DNA from: an uncultured Eubacteriales bacterium
GTDB lineage: Bacteria; Bacillota; Clostridia; Lachnospirales; CAMVHY01
DNA length: 64,000 nt
NCBI GenBank assembly: GCA_948543815.1
Contig: CAOVHW010000003.1
Coordinates: forward strand, 37,980-101,979
Direction: 5' to 3'
Shown here piece by piece: positions 1 to 9,650 of this stretch; position 1 is the first letter of the stretch; each line of letters begins with the position of its first letter. A program made the position numbers and the translations under genes. Below the pieces are notes generated by a model. The model saw only the letters and a list, made by a program, of their open reading frames with translations, was not told where the DNA came from and made no database searches.

Positions 1-11
1 CAATTATAAAT

Positions 12-3000
12 ATGCTAAAAAAAGATATTCTTAAACCTTTATATATAAATGGAAATACTGTTTGGGAACATGCATTTTTGACTCAAGAAAATTTACCAGT
101 TATGTTTAATTCTATTAAAAATTTATTGAATAATAATATGCTATTTGATGATCAAGATTATAATCAAGCTTTTAAAACTGCTCAAAATTTATTTGCAGAT
201 AAATTAAATTTAAATGAAAATGAAGATTTGAAAAATAAATTATCTCAATTAATAAATAATCTCGATTCAGTAGATTTTATTTTCAATAATCTATACGAAA
301 AAAATTATGCTCAATTGATTAAATCACTTGCAAGTATGTACAACGAACCTAATTTCCTCAATTTTATGGAAGAAAATATATCAACATTAAATTTAAGCTT
401 ATCTGATGAAAACCCACTTTCTTGGAATGACAATGATATTAATTTAATTAATGAAGCTTTTAAAAAAAATACAAATTTACAAAATATTTTTTTTGGAGAA
501 TTTAATAATTATGAAGTTTGGAAAAACTGCATATTAGCTAATTCTGATTTTGAAAAATTATATAAAATTTTAACTGAAAATTACCAATTTAGTGATATAG
601 ACTTTTTTAGGCTAAAAAATATTTTAATATATTCTACTGTTGTTTCTGATTTGCATAAAAATTTTAATTATAGGAATTTTGCTAATTTTGATGAAAATCA
701 AGATGAAGATGATATTTTTTCTAATTATAACAATAATAATGACAATTATATTATAGCAAGTATGTTTATTGGTAAATATGATGGAAATTGCGGATATCTT
801 TTAGCAGAACGTAATAAAGGGCATTTTTTCAAAGATATTAATCAAAATTATGGGCATACTCCTAGCAATACACGTAGTGTTGAAATTGATAATAATAATA
901 AACTCACAAAAGTAGATATTGCAGCAAATTATACATTTAATTCTATTGATGCTAAACTTAATGATAATGCAAAATATTCTTCACTTATAGGAGTTACTCT
1001 TTTTGATGAAAGTGGCAATACTGAATATTTCACCTATAAAGCTTATCGCGGTACGCAAAATAATGATGGTTTTTATGAATTAACTACTAATAAAAACGGT
1101 GTAAAATTTGAATCACAACCTCCAACTAAACCATTCTATACAATTTTATATGCTGATTCTGAAAAAGAATATGAATTTAATAAACAAAAAATTTTAGATA
1201 ATTTTTATGAAAACAACTCTATTGAAAATGATATTAATGCTTCTAAAAGTATTTTACCTGAACCAAAAGTTGATGATATTGATACTAATATTGATAACAA
1301 TGATGGAAAAGGTGTTTCTCCTCAAGAATTAAAAGATGCAAATTTAAATTTCCCTATTTTTGAAGATCTTTCAGCAAAAAAATTAGTCAAATCGGGAATA
1401 TCACAAATTGAGCATGTTATGAATATAGTAAACGTAACGTGTAATGTAGTTAATGATTTTCGTAAACCTATATTAGATAAATATCCAGATATAAAACAAG
1501 AACAAATTGCTTTACCTGAAGGATATGTTTCAAATGCTTCAGATTATCACGGTGATTTAACAGCATTTTTGTCACAATTATTGTTTGCCGGAGCAATTAC
1601 AATTGATAAAAATAGATTAGTTGCAGTTGATTTAGATACAGGAAAAATTTATTCAACGCTAGATGAAATTACAGGACTTCATAGGCAAATTGAAAATGGT
1701 AAGCTTACTCACTATAACGAAGGCGATCAAGATGATATAAATAACAGAATAGTTTATTTACCTTATACTGAAATAAATCCAAATTTTAAAGGTCGTATAA
1801 ACTTTTTAGGTGATTATTTAGATCGAGGTGCTGAAAGTCAATTCATTCTCGGATATATTGAATATTTGTCTCAATTAAATAAACAAACAGAAAATCCTAT
1901 TAATATGAAATTTTTCCTTGGAAATCATGATGTTCCCGGAGTTTGTGGTGGAGCCGATCGAAATAAAATTATGCCTTCAAATCCATATTACGAAAATGTA
2001 ATAAAAAGAATGCTCTATGACGAAGATATTTTTGAAGTTTGTGATGTGGTTAAAAATGAAAATGGAACTTTCAATTCCTATTCTCATACTCTTTTTACCA
2101 TACTAAATTTACCTGAAATGTTTAATTTGCTTAAAGTATTTTTAGATGAAAATGCAAATATTAAAGATTATGTCAACAAAGATGGGCAATTTTTTTTAGA
2201 CGAAATCGTGAATGTATTTAATGAGGCCAGAAAATATTTTATTGACAAATTTATGAATGCAGATGAAAAATCATTACCAAAAGATTATGTTAATTTAAGA
2301 AACAAAATCAATAAATTAAAAGATCAATTAAAAAATCTTGAATTAAGAACAAAAGAAGATGGTGGACTTGTTTATTCCAGATGTTTTGAATTGTATAATC
2401 AATTAAAAAGCATGGGATTTTTAGATGAAGAATTTCTTTATTTAAAAAATATTTTAGGAAAAGCTACATTTATGTTGCATGCTTATTATAATAATTTACC
2501 TAAACTTTTAGACGCTATATCATCTGATTTGGGATTATTTTTTGGTGAAAGGCCACTAGGAGGAAGTGAAAGTGCACATATAAATAACATAGAAGAAGTT
2601 GAAGTTGACGGTAAAATACGAAGTATAATGTTTCCAGAATTTACTCAACATTTTGGACATACTCCTTATAATGACAATCATTTAAAACTTTCACCACATT
2701 TGCGAAATTATGATACATTTATGAGTGGTGGATATAACCAAACACAGAATAGCCAAAATATTTATCCTGCGAATACTGCTAAAATTTCTAAATTGAAATT
2801 TATTTATTCAAAACGAAATGAAGATAACAACGTTTTGTTAACTCCAAATTATTATATTTTTCGTGATGAAAACCAACGTATTCTACCTAACGAAAACTTT
2901 AGAAAAATCGATATAGTTGATGAAAAGGAAAAAGAATTTATTGACGAATCAATAACTTTAGATCATTCCACAGAAAAAATGATAGATATGTTTTCAGCTA

Positions 3001-4046
3001 ATTTCTCTAATAAGGATAAAAATCTTGATAATGATAACGATCACGATTTTCATGATGATTCAAATAGCGGCAATAATGGAAATCCAAAACCAGACGTACC
3101 TAAAATTAAATCGCAACCTTTATCTCAAGAAACAACTCTTACGCCAACTGACAACGATAGCGAAAATAAAAATACAACTATAAATTTCGATTCCGATAAT
3201 AATAGTAAAGATGATGACAATACAAACTCATCAAATTTACCCGTTGAAGATAAAGATGATGATGATAATAATTCTCTTGATGAAATCAAATTAAATTTAG
3301 GTGAATGTATTTTCATCGAACAGAAAAAAAATTATTTAATAAATATGATTGAAAATAACGACGAAAATTTATCACAAATAAATAAAGAATTAGATTCACT
3401 ATATAAAGATTGTCTTTTTATTCACGGTACTTCTGAAGATTCAATAGATTTTTATGTGTCAAATTTTGAAGGATCAAATTTTTCGACTAAGGCTAATATT
3501 TTAATGATGCATAAAGACGAACAAATAAAAATACAAAATTGGTACGAAACAATTAGTAATCTTATAAACGAAAGTTCACTTAACGAATCAGATAAAAATG
3601 ACTTTCTTAGTATAATAAATCATAAAGAAATGCTATTTGAAGAAAAATTAACTTTTATAAATAAAAATTTACTCTATTTGTATAATAATTACCTTTCAGA
3701 TCATGGAATTAATTCGCCAAATAAAAAAACTCCATATCTTGATACATTTGAAAAATTTTCTGTTGAAGATAAATTTTCAACTTTAAATTCTTATATTAAA
3801 ATTGAACAAGAAAATCAAAAATATAAATTTTACGAATTCATAAGTAAATCAAAAATGACAGAAGAAGAAAAAACAAATGCTATGGAACAATTTAAAAATG
3901 AAAATTCAGACACAAAAAAATCTATTATCGATAGAATTGAAAAAATGGAAAAACAAAATGAAGAAAATTCTAAATCTAAAAACTTTAAAACTTTACCGCT
4001 CCATAAAATTCCTCCTCTCGAACAAAATGAAATACCAGAAATTTAA
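12..4046 (+). CDS. Giant Asn/Lys-rich protein with calcineurin/PPP-type metallophosphoesterase core
   Basis: About 1344 residues. The metallophosphoesterase signatures appear in order: DYHGD (about 511-515), GDYLDRG (600-606), GNHD (637-640) and FGHTPYND (about 881-888). These match the metal-ligand motifs of the PPP/calcineurin-like superfamily, so hydrolysis of a phosphoester is likely; the substrate is unknown. An earlier GHTPSN near residue 281 resembles the last motif and may mark an internal duplication. Residues about 1000-1100 are Asp/Asn/Ser-rich and probably disordered, followed by a charged helical tail. No signal peptide or membrane segment is seen. The window begins 11 bases before this ATG with no visible ribosome site and no in-frame stop, so the true start may lie upstream. 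Role is unknown; a eukaryotic-like phosphatase or effector is only a guess. Confidence 0.7.
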   Translation: MLKKDILKPLYINGNTVWEHAFLTQENLPVMFNSIKNLLNNNMLFDDQDYNQAFKTAQNLFADKLNLNENEDLKNKLSQLINNLDSVDFIFNNLYEKNYAQLIKSLASMYNEPNFLNFMEENISTLNLSLSDENPLSWNDNDINLINEAFKKNTNLQNIFFGEFNNYEVWKNCILANSDFEKLYKILTENYQFSDIDFFRLKNILIYSTVVSDLHKNFNYRNFANFDENQDEDDIFSNYNNNNDNYIIASMFIGKYDGNCGYLLAERNKGHFFKDINQNYGHTPSNTRSVEIDNNNKLTKVDIAANYTFNSIDAKLNDNAKYSSLIGVTLFDESGNTEYFTYKAYRGTQNNDGFYELTTNKNGVKFESQPPTKPFYTILYADSEKEYEFNKQKILDNFYENNSIENDINASKSILPEPKVDDIDTNIDNNDGKGVSPQELKDANLNFPIFEDLSAKKLVKSGISQIEHVMNIVNVTCNVVNDFRKPILDKYPDIKQEQIALPEGYVSNASDYHGDLTAFLSQLLFAGAITIDKNRLVAVDLDTGKIYSTLDEITGLHRQIENGKLTHYNEGDQDDINNRIVYLPYTEINPNFKGRINFLGDYLDRGAESQFILGYIEYLSQLNKQTENPINMKFFLGNHDVPGVCGGADRNKIMPSNPYYENVIKRMLYDEDIFEVCDVVKNENGTFNSYSHTLFTILNLPEMFNLLKVFLDENANIKDYVNKDGQFFLDEIVNVFNEARKYFIDKFMNADEKSLPKDYVNLRNKINKLKDQLKNLELRTKEDGGLVYSRCFELYNQLKSMGFLDEEFLYLKNILGKATFMLHAYYNNLPKLLDAISSDLGLFFGERPLGGSESAHINNIEEVEVDGKIRSIMFPEFTQHFGHTPYNDNHLKLSPHLRNYDTFMSGGYNQTQNSQNIYPANTAKISKLKFIYSKRNEDNNVLLTPNYYIFRDENQRILPNENFRKIDIVDEKEKEFIDESITLDHSTEKMIDMFSANFSNKDKNLDNDNDHDFHDDSNSGNNGNPKPDVPKIKSQPLSQETTLTPTDNDSENKNTTINFDSDNNSKDDDNTNSSNLPVEDKDDDDNNSLDEIKLNLGECIFIEQKKNYLINMIENNDENLSQINKELDSLYKDCLFIHGTSEDSIDFYVSNFEGSNFSTKANILMMHKDEQIKIQNWYETISNLINESSLNESDKNDFLSIINHKEMLFEEKLTFINKNLLYLYNNYLSDHGINSPNKKTPYLDTFEKFSVEDKFSTLNSYIKIEQENQKYKFYEFISKSKMTEEEKTNAMEQFKNENSDTKKSIIDRIEKMEKQNEENSKSKNFKTLPLHKIPPLEQNEIPEI

Positions 4047-4459
4047 AACACACGAGCTTTTTGGAGAGCATTATCGACGGCGCTCAATAAAATTTTCCCA
4101 GTAACTGAGTAATCATTTATTGTTGGAATATTTAATGATTGATATTGAATAATTTCGCGTGAGAGCATTTCCATTGTTGGTTTAAATAATGGATAAAAAA
4201 CCTCTTGCGCTTTATTTATGTCTTTTATTTTTATCGCTAAAATTTTACTCTCATCTACTTCTACCATTACCTCTATCGGATTATTATGTAATATAATTTC
4301 AGATGAATAACATCCCGGAATATATAATGACGACGTACTATCGCCATGCGGACTAAATACATAAATTAGTACGCCAATTAATACTAACCCAATTAATATT
4401 AAGATACCTGACTTAATTATTTGCTTCATTTGCAATACAATTATTTTCGTATTCCCCAT
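4043..4459 (-). CDS. Membrane-anchored FMN-binding-domain-like protein
   Basis: 138 residues. One N-terminal hydrophobic segment (about 15-33) suggests a membrane anchor with the rest outside. The remainder follows the FMN-binding domain pattern (PF04205 type): a glycine-initiated beta strand, a VxVDxxKI strand, then EIIxYQS and a C-terminal NDYSVTGKILLSAVDNAL helix that resembles the usual DxxSGATxTS flavinylation region. The SGAT part is not intact, so covalent flavin attachment is doubtful although a threonine remains. The start is supported by AGGAGG seven bases upstream. It overlaps the end of the giant convergent gene by four bases and is divergent from addB. A redox role is inference. 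Confidence 0.5.
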   Translation of the reverse strand: MGNTKIIVLQMKQIIKSGILILIGLVLIGVLIYVFSPHGDSTSSLYIPGCYSSEIILHNNPIEVMVEVDESKILAIKIKDINKAQEVFYPLFKPTMEMLSREIIQYQSLNIPTINDYSVTGKILLSAVDNALQKARVF

Positions 4460-4533
4460 CTTTATTCCTCCTACTTATTTTTATATAGCTTATTAAAATT
4501 CTAAAATATTTATGAGTAAAAAAGGTGATTACT

Positions 4534-7500
4534 ATGCTCCTAAAATATATAATGGGTGCTCCATCAACTGGTAAATCAAAATTCTGCCTCGATAAAATAA
4601 TAAATCTCGAAAAATCTTCTCCCTCTAACATCTTATTAATCGTCCCTGAACAATCTTCCCTCCAAGCTGAAAAAGAATTAATAAATCGTAAATCATCAAT
4701 CATAAAAACTCAGGCGCTAAGTTTCCAGCGTCTATCTTTTTACATATTCTCAGAACTTGGTTGCGAAAAAAAAATATTACTCGAAGATATCGGTAAAAAT
4801 ATGCTGCTACGAAAAATCTTAGCCGATACACCATTAAATTTTTTTACAAATATCACTAAAAAATCCGGCTTCATTGATAATCTTGGCAGTATCATCAGTG
4901 ATTTTTATAAATCTCAAATTTCACCGCAAAAATTAAATAATGCGATTTCATCAGCTTCTGGTAATTTTAAAAATAAACTTGCCGATTTATATTTGATTTA
5001 TAAAAAATATACTGAATACATTCGTGAAAAATATTTATCATTGGATGAAATACTTGATATATTGGCGGAGAAAATTCCGCAATCAAAATATCTTGACGGT
5101 ATAAAAATTTTTTTTGATGGCTTCGATAGTTTTAATCTGCAGGAATATAAAGTAATTGAGGAATTAATGAAGAAAGCCGACACAATTTTTTTTACCGCTG
5201 GCATACATATAAATCAAGGTCATGGTATTGAGTACAAAAATATAAGTTTAACGGACCCATATTATCAAATTAAAAGCACAATAAATTATTTAAGTGATAT
5301 GTCACGGCAAAATAATTATGAAATTGCGGAACCAATTTCATTCAAAAAAATTTACAAAGATAATAATGAGCTCGAGTTTTTAGTCAATAATTATTTTTAT
5401 GTTTACGCCACTGAATATACGCAGCCTGCTGAAAATATTTTTTTACATCGTGCAAATGATTTATATGAAGAAATTGAATTTGTCGCAAAAAAAATTATTC
5501 ATTACGTAAAAAATGGCTTACGCTTCAAAGATATTGCAATTATCACTGGGAATCTTGATGAATATAGCGCGCCGATAGAAAGAATTTTTAATCTCTTTGC
5601 AATTCCATTTTTTATTGACAAAAAAGTTAGCGTCATGACAAATCAATTAGTCGCATTTATCCGCGCCGCCTTAGACGTTATCATTTTTAATTTTTCGTAC
5701 GAAAGTGTATTTTGTTTTTTGAAGACAAATTTACTCGACATCGAACTCGACGATATTGATTTACTTGAAAATTATGTTTTGGAATTTGGAATAAAAGGCG
5801 ATATGTGGAAAAAAGATTGGACTTTTATGTCTAAAAAATATGACCAATTCGAAATTAATCGCATAAAAAATTTTGTGTGTGAAAAATTTAATTTCCTCGC
5901 TGAAAATTTATCTCTAAATCGTAAATATAAAGTCATTCAGCTTTGTAAATTCATTTTTGAAATGTTAAATTCCTTTAACGTCCAAAATAAATTATTAATC
6001 GAAAATGCCGATGAAAATTTAAAAGTTTGGCAGAAAATTTGCGTTGTCTTTGACAAAATTGTTGACATATTCGGAGATGAAAAAGTTTCTTTACGTGAAT
6101 TCGCACAAATCTTAGATGAAGGCTTAAAAAAAATTGACCTCGGCGTAATCCCTGAATTCATCGACCAAATTATTGTCGGCGGTATCGAACGTTCCCGTAT
6201 CCATAACGTAAAAGTTTTGTTCGTCGTCGGCGCTAACGAAGGAAATTTATCCGCATTCCAAAATGAAAACGCTATCATCAATGATGAAGAAAAAAACTTT
6301 TTACATTCTATCAACCTAAAAATTTCTGAAAACCGCCTCATTAAATTGTTTAAAAATAATTTCTTGCTCTATGGCTTCATCTCTAAACCGTCATATCAAC
6401 TTAACATAACTTGCAGCTTGAAAAGTAACAATGAAAAGTCAATTTACCCTGACGAAATCTTTAATAAAATTTCGTCGCTATTCCCTTACATAAATAATGA
6501 ATGCGACCTTGATTTTTCCGTCCCGCAAGCAATGTTAAACGATACCATAAAAATAATTTACGATAGCAATCGTGATAACTCTAAACTCCAAATTTATAAT
6601 TGGTTTCGGGAAAATTCATTTTACGCGCCCAAAATAAAAAAATTTGAGAATGCTTTCACGAATAATTTTTCACATACTTTAAATGTTAAATATGATAAAG
6701 TTAAAGTAAGTGTAACGGAGCTCGAAAATTTTGCGCGCTGCCCATTTGCACACTTTTTGAAATATAATTTAAAATTACGGCCGCGAAAAATTTATCAGCT
6801 TAAATCTGTTGACATCGGTTCATTTTTACATGCCGTTCTAAAAGAATTCTTTAGCTTTATGAAAAATCACCACGCATTTGATTTATGTAAAGATAATCCG
6901 GAAAAATATATCGATTTAGCTATCCAAAAATGTGATTTCGATAAAAATATTTTTTTCGATTCCGCTTACTATGAATTTTTGCTCTACCACGCCAAAAATG
7001 TTTTACTAAATTCCATCACGGCAATGTTAAATGATTTAGACCGCGAAAAATATTTGCCAACTGAATTTGAACATGAATTCAAAAATGTTAAGCTCGCCGA
7101 AAATATTTTTTTGAACGGTAAAATTGACCGTATCGATTTATTTGAGGCAAATGGTCAAAAATATTTGCGCGTCATTGACTATAAATCTGGCGAAAAAAAT
7201 TTTTCCGCTAATGACGTCGCCAACGGCCTCCAACTTCAATTATTAATGTATCTGAAAATTTTATCCGGTGAAAATGTAAAACCTGCCGGCGCTTTTTACT
7301 TCCATTTGTCAAATCCTTTTGTTGATATAAATGACGAAATAAATGATACCGACTTGGCTAAAAAAATAAATGAAAAATTTAAAATGAACGGTATAAAATC
7401 TGAAAATTTGTCAGAAATGATTGACGTCGCTTATTCAAAATCATTGGATATTTGTCACGAAATTATTAATGGAAATATCAAAGCAACTGTACAGCGTTCA

Positions 7501-7560
7501 TGTGCATATTGCCCGTATTATTTTATTTGTCGCGAAGAGAGAGATTCTTATGCAAATTAA
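4534..7560 (+). CDS. addB: ATP-dependent helicase/nuclease subunit AddB (RexB-like)
   Basis: About 1008 residues. AddB partners AddA in processing double-strand breaks for RecA loading. Seen: N-terminal GAPSTGKS P-loop; a C-terminal nuclease region with GKIDRID and VIDYKSG; and cysteines for an iron-sulfur cluster (RCPFAHFL around 735 and CAYCPYYFIC near the end). The ATG at 4534 is preferred to an upstream GTG because AAAGGTG then sits at normal spacing. Length is somewhat shorter than the usual 1100-1200. It overlaps prmC by 11 bases. addA, normally adjacent, is not in the window. Confidence 0.9.
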   Translation: MLLKYIMGAPSTGKSKFCLDKIINLEKSSPSNILLIVPEQSSLQAEKELINRKSSIIKTQALSFQRLSFYIFSELGCEKKILLEDIGKNMLLRKILADTPLNFFTNITKKSGFIDNLGSIISDFYKSQISPQKLNNAISSASGNFKNKLADLYLIYKKYTEYIREKYLSLDEILDILAEKIPQSKYLDGIKIFFDGFDSFNLQEYKVIEELMKKADTIFFTAGIHINQGHGIEYKNISLTDPYYQIKSTINYLSDMSRQNNYEIAEPISFKKIYKDNNELEFLVNNYFYVYATEYTQPAENIFLHRANDLYEEIEFVAKKIIHYVKNGLRFKDIAIITGNLDEYSAPIERIFNLFAIPFFIDKKVSVMTNQLVAFIRAALDVIIFNFSYESVFCFLKTNLLDIELDDIDLLENYVLEFGIKGDMWKKDWTFMSKKYDQFEINRIKNFVCEKFNFLAENLSLNRKYKVIQLCKFIFEMLNSFNVQNKLLIENADENLKVWQKICVVFDKIVDIFGDEKVSLREFAQILDEGLKKIDLGVIPEFIDQIIVGGIERSRIHNVKVLFVVGANEGNLSAFQNENAIINDEEKNFLHSINLKISENRLIKLFKNNFLLYGFISKPSYQLNITCSLKSNNEKSIYPDEIFNKISSLFPYINNECDLDFSVPQAMLNDTIKIIYDSNRDNSKLQIYNWFRENSFYAPKIKKFENAFTNNFSHTLNVKYDKVKVSVTELENFARCPFAHFLKYNLKLRPRKIYQLKSVDIGSFLHAVLKEFFSFMKNHHAFDLCKDNPEKYIDLAIQKCDFDKNIFFDSAYYEFLLYHAKNVLLNSITAMLNDLDREKYLPTEFEHEFKNVKLAENIFLNGKIDRIDLFEANGQKYLRVIDYKSGEKNFSANDVANGLQLQLLMYLKILSGENVKPAGAFYFHLSNPFVDINDEINDTDLAKKINEKFKMNGIKSENLSEMIDVAYSKSLDICHEIINGNIKATVQRSCAYCPYYFICREERDSYAN

Positions 7561-8368
7561 AGATGCTTTGACGTACGGCAAAAAAATTTTACAAAATTCG
7601 TCTACGCCTTTCTTAGATTCATTAATTTTGCTCGAAATCGTTACAAATTTGCCGAAAGAAAAAATTTTAATCTCAGAAAATTTTTTGCGTGACGATTTAT
7701 TTGACAAATTTTGCTATATGCTTCGTCTTCGTCAAAAAAATATGCCAATTCAATATATTATCAATCGCGCTGAATTTATGGGCTTGAATTTTTTCGTTGA
7801 CAAAAATGTTTTAATTCCGCGTCGTGATACTGAAATTTTAGTTGAAACTGCAATAAATTATATCGGTCACAAAAAATTAAACGTCATTGATTTATGCACC
7901 GGCTCGGGATGTATCGCCATCGCTTTGAAAAAATTTTGCCCGCAAATTTCTATCAGTGCACTTGACATTAGTTCAAATGCTATTGACATTGCTAAAAAAA
8001 ATTCCGCCGATAACAATGTTTCCATAAATTTTTTGTATCGCGATATTTTTCAAAGCTATAATATTTTCAATGAATTTGATGTAATAATTTCAAATCCACC
8101 TTACATTTCTTCAAATCAAATTGATAATCTCGATGAAAATGTAAAATGTTTTGAGCCAAAATCAGCGCTTGACGGTGGACCTGACGGCTTAACTTTTTAC
8201 AAATTTATCGCCCAAAATATTAATCACAAATGTAAAATCTTTTTTGAAATCGGTTACGACCAAGCTAACGCCGTTTCAAAAATTTTGTTGCAAAATAAAT
8301 TTATAAATATCAATCTCGTCAAGGACCTCGCTAATCTTGACCGAGTTATCTACGCCGATAAGGAGTGA
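7550..8368 (+). CDS. prmC: Release factor glutamine methyltransferase PrmC (HemK)
   Basis: 272 residues. It methylates the glutamine of the GGQ loop of release factors using S-adenosylmethionine. Seen: an N-terminal helical domain, an AdoMet-binding motif [15 protein letters not shown], and the catalytic NPPY (SNPPYISS) followed by [13 protein letters not shown]. The ATG at 7550 lies inside the end of addB, with a GAAGAGAGAG ribosome site; the frame is open further upstream but lacks conserved sequence there. Its substrate gene prfA follows directly. Confidence 0.95.
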   Translation: MQIKDALTYGKKILQNSSTPFLDSLILLEIVTNLPKEKILISENFLRDDLFDKFCYMLRLRQKNMPIQYIINRAEFMGLNFFVDKNVLIPRRDTEILVETAINYIGHKKLNVIDLCTGSGCIAIALKKFCPQISISALDISSNAIDIAKKNSADNNVSINFLYRDIFQSYNIFNEFDVIISNPPYISSNQIDNLDENVKCFEPKSALDGGPDGLTFYKFIAQNINHKCKIFFEIGYDQANAVSKILLQNKFININLVKDLANLDRVIYADKE

Positions 8369-8373
8369 TTTTT

Positions 8374-9441
8374 ATGCTTGAAAAACTTGAACAGCTCGAA
8401 AAAAAATATGATGAATTGTCCAAACAACTTAATGATCCTGAAACTTTAAATGACCGCGACCTATGGCAAAAATTGATGCGCGAACATAGCAATTTAACAC
8501 CTATCATTGAAAAATTTAAGGAATATAAATCCGCTTCCGCTATCCTCGATGAAGCTAAATTAATTCTTGAGGATAAATCTTTCGACGATGAATTACGTAC
8601 TATCGCTAAAGATGATTTCCATGAAAATACTGCGAAACTCGAAAAAATTTTGCACGAAATTAAAATCCTTCTCCTCCCTCAAGATCCTAATGATCAAAAA
8701 AATGTTATCGTCGAAATTCGTGGTGGTGCCGGTGGCGATGAAGCCGCTCTATTCGCCTACGACCTCTATCGCATGTATTCACATTACGCTGAAAATAAAC
8801 ATTGGAAAACTGAAATCTTAAGCTTAAATGAAAATGATGTCGGTGGCTTTAAAGAAATCGCTTTCATGATTTCCGGTAAAGGTGTCTTCTCACGTTTAAA
8901 ATATGAAAGCGGCGTCCATCGCGTCCAACGTATCCCTTCAACTGAATCTAACGGCCGTATCCATACTTCAACCGTTACCGTCGCTATTTTACCTGAGGCA
9001 AAAGAAATTGACGTCCAAATAAATCCGAATGATTTACGCATTGATGTCTTCCGTTCATCAGGTAATGGTGGACAAAGTGTAAATACAACTGACTCCGCCG
9101 TTCGTATCACTCACATTCCAACCGGAATTGTAATTTCAAGTCAAAATGAAAAATCTCAATTAAAAAATAAAGACCGTGGTTTAAAAATTTTACGGGCAAA
9201 ACTTTATGAACTTGAACAATCTAAGCAACAAAAACAATTATCTGAAGAACGAAAAAATCAAGTTGGTACTGGCGACCGCAGTGAACGTATCAGAACTTAT
9301 AATTTCCCTCAAAGTCGTGTAACTGACCATCGTATTAATTTGACTCTATATCGTTTGGAAAGTATTTTAAATGGCGACTTAGATGAAATTATTGACGCTT
9401 TAGTTACTAATGACCAAGCTGAAAAATTAAATGAAAATTAA
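8374..9441 (+). CDS. prfA: Peptide chain release factor 1
   Basis: 355 residues. It recognises UAA/UAG stop codons and triggers peptide release. The GGQ motif is present in [16 protein letters not shown], and the codon-reading tripeptide appears as PST (IPSTESNGR), the release-factor-1 rather than release-factor-2 type. The ATG at 8374 is preceded by AAGGAGTG. It is transcribed directly after prmC with five bases between them; many Bacillota have the opposite order (prfA then prmC). A strong hairpin terminator follows. Confidence 0.96.
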   Translation: MLEKLEQLEKKYDELSKQLNDPETLNDRDLWQKLMREHSNLTPIIEKFKEYKSASAILDEAKLILEDKSFDDELRTIAKDDFHENTAKLEKILHEIKILLLPQDPNDQKNVIVEIRGGAGGDEAALFAYDLYRMYSHYAENKHWKTEILSLNENDVGGFKEIAFMISGKGVFSRLKYESGVHRVQRIPSTESNGRIHTSTVTVAILPEAKEIDVQINPNDLRIDVFRSSGNGGQSVNTTDSAVRITHIPTGIVISSQNEKSQLKNKDRGLKILRAKLYELEQSKQQKQLSEERKNQVGTGDRSERIRTYNFPQSRVTDHRINLTLYRLESILNGDLDEIIDALVTNDQAEKLNEN

Positions 9442-9460
9442 ATATCAACGTAAATCATCA

Positions 9461-9567
9461 GAACTTTAATAAAAAATCTTTGTGCAAACTCACAAAGATT
9501 TTTTTTATAAAGTTTTTTGATAAAGTTTTTTGGGGTTCTTTTTTTACAAAAAAAGAACGGTTTTAAA
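9461..9567. repeat. Dispersed hairpin repeat, copy A
   Basis: About 105 bases that recur at 27026-27115. Shared blocks are GAACTTTAAYAAAAA, the ATCTTTGTG...CACAAAGAT hairpin, then ATAAAGTTTTTTG and GGTTCTTTTTTTACAAAAA with AGAACGGTTTT. Copy A carries the ATAAAGTTTTTTG block twice in tandem. It has no coding potential. It is probably an intergenic REP-like element that also serves as a terminator. Confidence 0.75.
9470..9508 (+). terminator. Rho-independent terminator after prfA
   Basis: The arms AATCTTTGTG and CACAAAGATT enclose a six-base loop and are followed by a run of T. It ends the addB-prmC-prfA unit and forms part of the dispersed repeat. Confidence 0.85.
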
Positions 9568-9650
9568 ATAACACAGCTTTAATTTTTTTTCTTGCACCTT
9601 TATAAAAATTGTCATAAAATTTGATTGAAATTTCTCTGGAGGTTATCACT

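Noticed and set aside
3125..3316. Serine-rich antisense frame within the giant phosphoesterase gene
   Set aside because: It is the complement of an Asp/Asn-rich disordered stretch, with no ribosome site or family resemblance.
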